Made by a program: the position numbers and the translations under genes. From positions 6,115,021-6,179,020 of the forward strand of contig JALPQD010000027.1 in assembly GCA_023101885.1 (NCBI GenBank): a stretch of DNA of 64,000 bases, in the 5' to 3' direction. Positions 55,916 through 64,000 of this stretch are shown piece by piece. Origin of the DNA: Typhlomys cinereus. Taxonomy: Eukaryota; Chordata; Mammalia; Rodentia; Platacanthomyidae. The notes under the pieces were generated by a model. That model did no database searches. It saw only the letters and a list, made by a program, of their open reading frames with translations, and had not been told where the DNA came from. Each line of letters begins with the position of its first letter. Within the stretch, counting starts at the first letter, position 1.

Positions 55916-57174
55916 TAGTGGGGGATAAAAGCTGAGGGCTCGCACAGATAAGTCATTTTGGGACACATCTTTACTTTTCATGCCCTTCCCTTCCTCCCCA
56001 CTGTTTCCTACATTTACCCCAATATCTAGTTCTGACCTATCATCAGGACGGACAAAGACATTACCTACCAAGGGAGGAACAGAACACAGGGAAGGACTTG
56101 CAGTCTTGGTGGAAATACTTTCCCTCACCTGATCCTGCATTCTTTGGGCAACAATCTGCGGTCTCATATTTAAATAAAATTAAATTTCAGTCAACAACAA
56201 CAAAAAATTCCACACCAAAGGAAAGATAATGTCTGATGCAAAAAAAGAATGGAGGCTGCATTTGCTCTTGGGAGCTGGCTGCTAGAACCTCAAATCCTAG
56301 TCAATCTAAGATGTGGACTCTTGCAGAATGAGGTGCATGGGAAGATCCCCTGGGGTGTGAGGAAAGAAGAGACACATTTCAGGGCCTGTATTATTTTATG
56401 TGCATTAAGCTATTATACCTCTACACCTGCTGGTTGGTAAATGAATAGACATTTGCTAGGAGTCACAAGTGATGTTTGTCCAGCTATAGCAAAAACAAAC
56501 TGATGACTAGGGGGCACCTGGGACCCAGAAGAGACCCTTGAAAACAGACAGTGGCCCTTAATGGAGAGAGGTATACCAAGCAAACCACCTGAGCCAATCC
56601 CTTCTAGCAAGAGGGAGGCCATGAGCCACAGCTGTGCCTCTTCCGTCCTGGGCCTGAATGTTCTCCATTTAGAATGAGTAAGGGTAGAAAGCAATTGAGA
56701 TGATCTCTGAATTCCAGCAGAAAGTGGAAGAGTACATGAGTATATGACAAAGGTTCCAAAGAGGTGGTCCCTGTCCCTTGATGGGATTTCTGAGCTGCAG
56801 ATGTCCTTGAAGAGGGTCATCTCCTGAGGGAAGACACGGAACATTTCTAGTTTATAATGGGAGCAGCTCGCTGTAGTGCCCATTAGATCTGACTCCAAAT
56901 GTATTCAGGTTACCTTCACACAACATTAAATCTGTTACCCACCAAGACATTAGATACCATATGTACATGGCTGTGGGCCTCAGGGTCTCTAGGAATAAAA
57001 AAAAAAAAACCTCACTAACAATATGTCCAGCTGGTTGGTTGGATGGTTCAGATAATTTTCCAGATTGTTTCGAAGTTGGTACTTATGCTAAATCTGCTAG
57101 ATAACAGCACCAGTATCAGTCACTTAACAGGGGCTAGGGAGATGGCTTAGGGGGGCTCTTCTGCTACTGTCGCT

Positions 57175-57395
57175 GAACATTGTCCCAGCCTTCCTTTCAC
57201 TTATCTCTGATGCAGGGTGTCTCTTGCTATTTCTGCCTCTGAACTGCTTGGGTGAGCTTGAGCTGATTCTCCTGTCTCACCAGATGCAAGCCACCCTACC
57301 TGGCTTTTTTAGGTGGGTTGGGGGAGGGGAGGATTGAACTCAGGTTGTCAGGGTTTGTGTGGCAATCACTTTTACCCACTGGCACTGATCTATGG
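57175..57395 (-). repeat. B4-like SINE, diverged
   Basis: 'gcagggtgtctcttgctatt', 'ctcaccagatgcaagccacc', 'gattgaactcaggttgtcag' and 'caatcacttttacccactgg'. Confidence 0.55.
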
Positions 57396-58639
57396 GCACA
57401 AACAGAAATAGTTTGGCACCTGCTTGGAGGAGTCATGGCACTGGCCAGATGATGAGAGATGGGGTCAAGACCATGGTCTGTCTATCCCTTTCCACAAGCA
57501 TGTAGCTTTAAGATAAAAACCACTCATTTGTCGTCCTTCCAATGAAAAGCTCTGAGTTATTCTGGAAAGCAGTAGAATAGACCTCAAGCATTTCCTGCTG
57601 ACCCATTTTCATTTTGAATGTTAACATCTTTTTTGTATGTCCTGTGGTCAGGGCTTGGTGGATGCAAATGTGAGCAGGACCAGCTGCTGCCTGTTCTCAG
57701 ATGTCTGGAGGCCCATCCTGCGTCACTTCCCATGGCAGAAAGGAAGCACAGGTCCCCACCCATGGGTGTGTGTGCCTGCAGGCAACATAATCTTTGGATT
57801 CTTCATCCAACTGGCAGAGGGAAGCCCTTGGAGGTTCCAGATGTTTCCTCATCTGGCCAGGAGACTGTTATCCTGAGATCTCTGTGTCTGTGGATAAGCT
57901 GTGACTCATTCCCACAGGCATACTTCCTTCTGATTTTGTCCCTGGAAGAACGAATCTGAAAGGGGATACCTGATCTTGGAGATGGGAATAGAAGCAAGTC
58001 CTAGCAAGATGGTGAACTATTCACAACAAATGCACATTCTGACATACTTCATGATGGTTGCTAACTCATTACAGGAGATGGAGCGCAGGATGAAGGGACA
58101 GAGAGCACAGGGACAACGGGGCAGAGCAGGGGAGAAAGGGAGGGAACGGCAAGGAGAGGAGTGTCAGGCAAGCCACAATTTGGGTTTGTGAGAGTTTAGT
58201 GCAGAAAGAGCTCAAATTGTACTCAGGCAAATCTGCACTGACCAGATGACCTTGGGCTCAGCGACCATGACACCACTGTGTGCTCAGTGGCCACATGCAG
58301 ATTTACTGTCCAGAGCATGTCAGAAGACCTTGGTTCTTGCCACACAGTCTCCATGCTAGAGTGCAGAGCACCATGGTGGAGGTAAGCATGTGTCAGGGGG
58401 AAAAGCATTGGGAAGGAGGAGCAGAGCTTGGAAGCAATCCTGCTCAGTCTCTAAGGCTGTATGTGCACACATGTTCTTGAAGTGCAGACACACGTATGCC
58501 ACTGTATGGATGTGACTACTTTGGGCACTGATCCTCACATTCTACCTCTTTTCCAGACCAGGAATTTTGTTCAAAGCATACATCACACTAGCTGTCCAGA
58601 GCTACTGCAGACCCCCGTTTCTGTCTCCTACTTTGTTAA

Positions 58640-58762
58640 AGAAGAGCTGGGATTACAGACACACTGCTGCACCCGTTTCTTTACATGGTTGCTGGGGATT
58701 CGAACTCAGGTCCTCGTGCTTGTGCGGCAAGCATTTTACCCACTGAATCAACTCCCCAGCTC
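58640..58762 (-). repeat. B4-like SINE fragment
   Basis: 'gctgggattacagacacact', 'gattcgaactcaggtcctcg' and 'ttacccactgaatcaactcc'. Confidence 0.75.
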
Positions 58763-58842
58763 TCTACTTTTAACTGTTGCATGAGCTGGGTCTATGGTAA
58801 TAAAGATACCTCTGTGGAAGATACTGGTTGAGGAATTTCATG

Positions 58843-58960
58843 GGACTGTGGACATGGCTCAGTGGATAAAGTGCTTGTCCTTCAAGCTGAGAATCAGAGT
58901 CTGAATCCCCGACTCCACGTAAAGAACAATTCTCAGGTGTGCTCAAGGGCTGCCTCTAGA
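58843..58960 (+). repeat. tRNA-type SINE head fragment
   Basis: 'ggactgtggacatggctcag', 'tggataaagtgcttgtcctt' and 'agtctgaatccccgactcca'. Confidence 0.65.
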
Positions 58961-59024
58961 TGCTAGGTAGACACTGAATACTCGTCATCACAACAACTTT
59001 GGTGGTTGCTCTTCAGGGACCTTA

Positions 59025-59268
59025 CACTTTTTTTTTTGAGAGAAAATCTCTCTCTTATAGCCTGTCACTTACCAAGAAGGCAGGGTGGTTAGCTAGCAAG
59101 GCCAGGGAATACTCCTATCTCTGTTTCCCCAGCACTAGGACACAAGCACACCTGCCACCACATCTGGCTGTTTTTTTTTTTTTTTTTTAACATAGGTTCT
59201 GGGAATGCAGGTCCTTGTGCTTGTAAGGCAAGCACTTTACCGGCTGAGCCATCTCGCCAGCCTATCTG
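59025..59268 (-). repeat. B4-like SINE
   Basis: T-run, 'gagagaaaatctctctctta', 'gcactaggacacaagcacac', a second T-run, 'aggcaagcactttaccggct' and 'gagccatctcgccagc'. Confidence 0.8.
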
Positions 59269-60084
59269 CCTCTCTTATTTCATTCAAAACCCAAGGTAGT
59301 ATGGATATCACAGCCACAGAGCAACCTCACCCAGCACACAGCAGCTCTGTCATCTCCACAGGAATTCAACCTCGTCAAAAATAGAATCAAAGGACTCTAG
59401 AACATTCCAGCAGAGAGGTGTAATGCCAGGGTTCCCTGGAGCTCTGCTGTCCCTTGAGGTAGTCCGGACAGACCATTTACCAATCCTGATTCATCTCAGC
59501 GACAGATGGGATCATTCAGTACCTAGGGCTGTACAGTTTCAGCCAGGCATTACAACCAATATGCGGCATATGTGACTGTTATTTAAACATAGATTGCACA
59601 TGGATGTCAAATATGGTTCTAGAAGAACATATTACCTTCAAAAATACTTTCCAAATTATTTTAGTACTATTTCTCAATGTAATTGTATCTCTTCTTGTAA
59701 TGAATCAATGGGTCCCGCTTCCCACAAGTAGCCCCTACTGTGAGATCTTCTCCCAATCTGCATCCTGGATATGAAACTCCATCAACCAGCTGTCCCTAGC
59801 AGGGCTCAAGGTCTCAGTGGAGCAGCTCTGTAGGAGTACAGCAGGTTTCATAAGGCATGCCTCATGACCTCAGTGTCCACTGCAATGAGTCCTGTAGCTT
59901 CCAGCTGGCATGCGAAGCCAGGTGGTGCCAACACCCCCTAACTGCCTAACACATCTGTCTCCTCTGCTTCCTTCTGACCTCTGCGATGATTTGTTGTATT
60001 GGCTGAGTTGTGAGCATGGGAGATGTGAAAGGGTCACAAGCAACTTAAGCCACAGTGTGTATGTAACTCATGTTGTATTGTGTG

Positions 60085-60505
60085 ACTCAAAACATATTGT
60101 GTGTGCACATGCGTGTGTACATGTAGTGTATTTGTGTGCATGTGTACATGTGAGTGTTCTTTTGCACGTGTGGTCTGTGTATATGTGTGTGTTTAGTCTG
60201 TGTTTATGTGTGCATGTGCATGTATGATCTGTGTGCATGAATACACGAGCAAAAGTCACTATCGGATGTTTTCTCTATCACTCTCCACTTTGTTTTTGGA
60301 GTCACAGTCTCTCACTGAACCTGGGCTCACTGATTAGTTAGGCTGATGGCCAGTGAGACCCAGGGGTCAGCTTGTCTTTCTCTCCCCAGTTCAAAGATAA
60401 CAGATGTGCCACACCCTGCTTTCCTTAACCTTGGGTGCTGGGGGTCTGAACTTGGGTTCCTACGGTTTTGAGCTCTTTCCAACTGACCTATTCCCTGGCG
60501 GGACC
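60085..60505 (-). repeat. B4-like SINE with degenerate TG tail
   Basis: TG-rich stretch (60100-60240), 'gagtcacagtctctcactga', 'agttaggctgatggccagtg' and 'gggggtctgaacttgggttc'. Confidence 0.7.
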
Positions 60506-60782
60506 ACATAGCACTGTCAGGATACTCTGTGTGCAAGTCCTCTGATTCTTGCTTGTGATGTTTACCACCCGGGCACTTTGGATCCCTTCAGTCACTGTGA
60601 GAGCCGTCTATACCCGATGGATGCCAGGGCCACACAGCCATGCAGCCTGAAGACCCTGGCTCTAGTGATACCTTTCAGAATCCTCGCCAACGTCCCCACA
60701 GCCAATAGCAGCTGGTATCCCACAGGGCACGTTCTCCTTGTCTCACACTTCTGAATGTTGCTTCCCATCCCTTTGGTCTCTT

Positions 60783-60795
60783 ACAGTCTGTCTTT
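60783..60795 (+). repeat. Target-site duplication, left copy
   Basis: 'acagtctgtcttt' recurs exactly at 61100-61112 and brackets the SINE. Confidence 0.88.
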
Positions 60796-61099
60796 TTTTT
60801 AAAACTTTTTTTTTTAAATATTTTTTAATTATTATTATTTATTCAATTGTGTGTGTGTGTGTATGTATGTGTGTGTGTGCATGCGTGTCTGTGTGTGTAG
60901 AACCACGGACGAATTCGTGAACCACCATGGACACCTCCATCTCCTTCTGCCCCGGGATTCACAGGCTCCGCCCTACCAGGACCAGAAGCGCAGGCCGCCC
61001 CTGCTTCCGCCTGGCGTCTATACGTGGGATCTGGGATCCGAACTCAGGACCTTCCGCCTGCAAGGCGGAGGCTTAACCCCTGAGCCACCTCTCCAGCCC
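60796..61099 (-). repeat. Young B2-superfamily-like SINE, copy C
   Basis: Reverse copy with T/AT-rich end, TTTATT (AATAAA on minus), a (TG) tract at 60849-60898, body 'cacaggctccgccctaccag' and head 'gatccgaactcaggaccttc'. It shares long identical blocks with copies A and B. Confidence 0.9.
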
Positions 61100-61324
61100 A
61101 CAGTCTGTCTTTCTGTAAGTCTTTACTCACCTGTTCCAACCTCCATGAGGACTCATTCCCTCACCTCTGGTCAATAAGCCAGTTTAGAAAGTAGATGTCT
61201 GAGTCTCTCTACATTTCACTTCCTTTCCTTCTGAGATGAAGGACTTTAAACTGCCTAAAGAATATTCTTTCTTCTCTCTCTCTTTCTATCCTTTGCTCCC
61301 TTGTCTCTCTCTCTCTCTCCCTAC

Positions 61325-61649
61325 TTCCTTCTCTCTCCCTCTTCCTTCTCTCTCTCCCTCCTTCCTTCTCTCTCCTTCCTTCTCTCTCCTTTCTTTCTCT
61401 CTCCTTCTCTCTCCTTCTCTCTCCTTTCCTTTCCTTTCCTTTCCTTTCCTTTCCTTTCCTTTCCTTTCCTTTCCTTTCCTTTCCTTTCCTTTCCTTTCCT
61501 TTCCTTTCCTTTCCCCTTCCCTTTCCTTTTTCCTCTTTCCCCTCCCTCCCCTCCCCTCCCCTCCCCTCCCCTCCCCTCCCGTCCCTTCCTCTTCTCTCCT
61601 CTCCCCTCCCCTCTCTCCTCTCCTCTCCTCTCCTTTCCTCCCTCTCCCC
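61325..61649. repeat. Long homopyrimidine tract with (TTTCC)n and (CTCCC)n
   Basis: Only C and T on the + strand from 61325 to 61580 (256 bases), then one G at 61581 and pyrimidines again to 61649. About 18 perfect TTTCC units span 61424-61514 and six to eight CTCCC units span about 61545-61580. Ser/Pro/Phe- or Lys/Gly/Glu-rich open frames across it are artefacts. Confidence 0.97.
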
Positions 61650-61659
61650 ACCCCCACCA

Positions 61660-61826
61660 AGGTGACTAGACTATTTACTCAGCGAGTAAGATGGGACCCC
61701 CCTCCCACTGTCTCTACCTCCCAGTCCTGGGATTGCACGCATGTGCCACTGTGCTTGGCTTTTGCCATAGGTTCTGGGGACCAAACAGTGTTCGGGCTGG
61801 CCAGGCAAGCACTCCACCAACTTGGC
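61660..61826 (-). repeat. B1/B4-like SINE remnant
   Basis: 'ccagtcctgggattgcacgc', 'atgtgccactgtgcttggct' and 'aggttctggggaccaaacag' follow directly after the pyrimidine tract, which therefore occupies the SINE tail position. Confidence 0.65.
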
Positions 61827-61853
61827 CGTCATCAGCACTCCACCAACTTGGCC
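61808..61853. repeat. 26-bp-period direct duplication
   Basis: 'agcactccaccaacttggcc' occurs at 61808 and again at 61834 without mismatch. Confidence 0.93.
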
Positions 61854-62744
61854 AGATAACTAACTTCTGACGTTTCCTTCAGCATCTGAACTCTCCTACC
61901 CTATCTCCAAAGACCCCAAGTGGGCCCTAGATTGTGGTGAGAAGATTCACGTGCCAGCGACAACAGAGACACATGGGGCAGGATTGCCGGCAGCTGTCCT
62001 CAGGAGGACAGCTTCTCTACCTCATCCTGCATTCCTACTTGCCTCTGGCAAGCAGCGAGGGACCAGATGAGGTCCTTCTTATGTGCACATTTCCGTCCAC
62101 CCAAGGGCTGTTCTGGTTAGAACGAGAATCAAGAGCTATGATGACATCAGACTTCATCAGACCCAACATAATTGATTCCTGTTTTATTATCTAATATCTA
62201 TGCTGCGTTGATATCAAATAGTTCATCTCTCCCTAGGTTAATCTGGTGAGAAACAGGTCTGGCAAGGCAGGTTAAAAGATAAACAGGATAAGAGAGGGTA
62301 ACCAAACTCATAAGGAAGGTGTTCTGTCAAGGGTTTGGGGTATCCTTCAATTACAAAGATCTTTGGTAGTCCCTTAAGACTAGCCACTAACAGCAGTTAA
62401 TCCCCACATGAAACCGCCAAATGGAAGTTTTCAAAATGACTCCTGTTTCCGACTCTGCCTTTGTTTCCAGGAAATAAGAGTCAACCACCTCAGTAAATCA
62501 GATGATAGCATGGTTCTTGAAAGAGGAGATTCTATCTGAGACTTAGAGGCCACCTAGTCTAGCAACTTTCAACATTTATTTCTGACTGTACGGAGCAATA
62601 TTTTCCCCCGCTCTGTTGTAAAACTGAAATCCTCCCCGTAGACAGTTTCTTTATTAGGGCAGAAGGGAATATCTGTGTGGCGTGCTTTACATCTTCTAGT
62701 GACTGAGCCTTAGTGATCCAACTCATTATCAATGTCAGCCTGTG

Positions 62745-62975
62745 GCTGTGCTTCAGTGAGCAGAGTGTTGGCCTCACACACAGGAATCGCTGAGCTTGAC
62801 CCCTAGAACCACATCAACTAGGCGTGGCAGTGACACCTGGACCCCAGCACTCCATGAGAGGAGGCAGGAGGGTCAGGAGTTCAGGATTTTCCTTGGCTAC
62901 CTAAAGAGTATTGGGGTTACAGGCTGCACCACACACCCAGTTGCTGTGGTGCTGGGGTGGAACCTAGGGCCTGGG
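62745..62975 (+). repeat. B4-like SINE
   Basis: 'ctgtggctgtgcttcagtga', 'gagcttgacccctagaacca', 'ggaccccagcactccatgag' and 'ggttacaggctgcaccacac'; the 3' part looks rearranged. Confidence 0.65.
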
Positions 62976-63061
62976 AAGAGGCGCCTGGTGTCCACAGTGA
63001 TCTGAACTTCACTAGAGCTGTACTTCATTTCCCACATATTGCTATCCATTGACATTTTCAA

Positions 63062-63345
63062 GGGCTTAGGAAATGGCCTAGTGGCCAAAGTTTTTGAAAA
63101 CTGACTTTGATATCTAATCCAGGCATGAAGCAAGCTTGTAATCCCAGCATCAGAGAGGTGGAAATAGGATTCCTTAGTTCACTGGCCAGTTTGCCTAGTT
63201 TACTTAGCAAGTTTCAAGCTAGTGAGAAAGGCTGTGTTAAAAAATAAAGCAACAAATCCCAAGGAGGATGACTTCTGAGGAACAACACCTGAGTTTGACC
63301 TCTGGTCTCGACAGGCAGGCACACACACGTGCACATGTATGCATA
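63062..63345 (+). repeat. B4-like SINE
   Basis: 'ggcttaggaaatggcctagt', 'gcttgtaatcccagcatcag', 'gtttgcctagtttacttagc' and 'gacctctggtctcgacaggc'. Confidence 0.75.
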
Positions 63346-63364
63346 CATACATCCATGGATGCTA

Positions 63365-63720
63365 TCTTAGCTTCAGATCTCTGTGTTGCTGTACAAACAA
63401 TTTAGAAGAATAACAGTTTTAATCATGCTCATGATTCTAGGTCACCGTCGCTCACCCTGGCAGTATTATAATAGTATCAGGAGCGAAGGCAACTGGGCAC
63501 ATCATACCCACAGGAAGGGCTGAGAAAAGTGCATACTTTCTAGCTTGCTAGACTGTCAAAGCCAACTAGTGTTTCATCTTATCCACCTGACCAGGTGGCC
63601 TACTATGGGCTGGGTCTTCATATATCAATTAAAGAGCTCCTACACACTTACATAGGGGTCTACCTTAACTAAATAGTAGGGTGTGGTCTAAAGATTCAGT
63701 TTTCAGTTGACATCTAAAGC
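63365..63720 (-). repeat. Rodent LTR-like interspersed repeat, copy 6
   Basis: 'gatctctgtgttgctgtaca', 'ggctgagaaaagtgcatact', 'ctactatgggctgggtcttc' and 'ttttcagttgacatctaaag' follow the family order with substantial divergence. Confidence 0.55.
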
Positions 63721-63722
63721 TA

Positions 63723-63744
63723 ACACACACACACACACACACAC
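63723..63744. repeat. (AC)n microsatellite
   Basis: Eleven units next to the end of the LTR-like repeat; the last 250 bases of the window show nothing further. Confidence 0.93.
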
Positions 63745-64000
63745 CCCAAAATGAATTGAAAAAGATTTCTGTTGAGCCTTATGCCAGCAACTAGTGGCTG
63801 AATGTGTCCTCTGAGAAAGACAGGGTTTTCTCAGGACAAGGAAGGGTTCAGGGGTAAGCAAGCTGCTCTGGTAAAGGCTGGATGGTAAATACTGTCGCTT
63901 TGTAGGTAATCCAGTCCTTGTCACAGTGACTCAACTCTCAAGAGAAGAGGGGGAGGCATGGCTGTATTCCAATAAAATATTATTTATGGAAAAACAGACC

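Larger units (their letters stand above)
45604..64000 (-). other. MGAT5: MGAT5 intron (partial), right part of window
   Basis: 18.4 kb with no MGAT5 exon recognised: conserved blocks expected upstream, such as the segment ending in Trp-Lys before NKK, were not found on the minus strand. 45620-47100 is free of recognisable SINEs. 48750-49330, 49560-50430, 51510-52870, 55990-57170, 57400-58620 and 61830-62740 likewise show no repeat or gene I could identify, except small items listed separately. Confidence 0.75.

Noticed and set aside
61236..61859. 207-residue Ser/Pro/Phe-rich frame and its Lys/Gly/Glu-rich reverse counterpart
   Set aside because: Produced by the (TTTCC)n/(CTCCC)n tract; no domain, codon signal or splice context supports a gene.
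45604..64000. Further upstream MGAT5 exons
   Set aside because: The conserved residues that should precede NKK in MGAT5 were looked for on the minus strand and not seen, so the intron is taken to run past the window. A tblastn search could overturn this.

Overview
This is mammalian nuclear DNA from a rodent that I could not place to species. B1 (7SL-derived) and B4-like (tRNA/B1 composite) SINEs lie on both strands, long (CA)n tracts are frequent, and MaLR-type LTR fragments occur. A younger SINE resembling the B2 superfamily has three intact copies with target-site duplications. It does not match the mouse or rat B2 that I know, so a rodent outside those two genera is likely (inference). Genes are split into short exons with GT..AG boundaries, so most long open frames here are repeat artefacts.

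Two protein-coding genes are recognised from conserved exon translations. They lie tail to tail. TMEM163 (vesicular/endolysosomal zinc-transporter-like membrane protein) runs on the + strand: its last three coding exons are at 3528-3639, 8387-8528 and 10652-10712, followed by a short 3' UTR with a poly(A) signal at 11439-11444. MGAT5 (alpha-1,6-mannosylglycoprotein 6-beta-N-acetylglucosaminyltransferase A, GlcNAc-transferase V) runs on the - strand: its last six coding exons are at 45454-45603, 36549-36695, 27880-27996, 25566-25640, 19771-19928 and 18915-19113. A probable 5.4 kb 3' UTR follows, ending at a poly(A) signal at 13499-13504. Exon phases join perfectly in both genes and both frames end at natural stops. 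The neighbour pair matches MGAT5-TMEM163 on human chromosome 2q21 in inverted orientation.

Layout: 1-3527 TMEM163 intron; 3528-11460 end of TMEM163; 11461-13480 intergenic strip of about 2 kb with three B4-like SINEs; 13480-18914 MGAT5 3' UTR, almost free of SINEs; 18915-45603 MGAT5 exons and introns; 45604-64000 part of a larger MGAT5 intron whose upstream exon lies beyond the window. The two genes do not form a pathway: one product is a membrane protein of vesicles, the other a Golgi N-glycan branching enzyme.

No new multi-gene system is visible. The most unusual structures are a SINE whose tRNA-like 5' region has been amplified into 32-bp units with a 64-bp higher-order period (28881-29131), a related SINE-internal expansion at 34402-34700, two long homopyrimidine tracts (7256-7568 and 61325-61649), young SINEs that carry their own (CA)n microsatellite, and two exact CTCF core motifs flanking the convergent gene ends.
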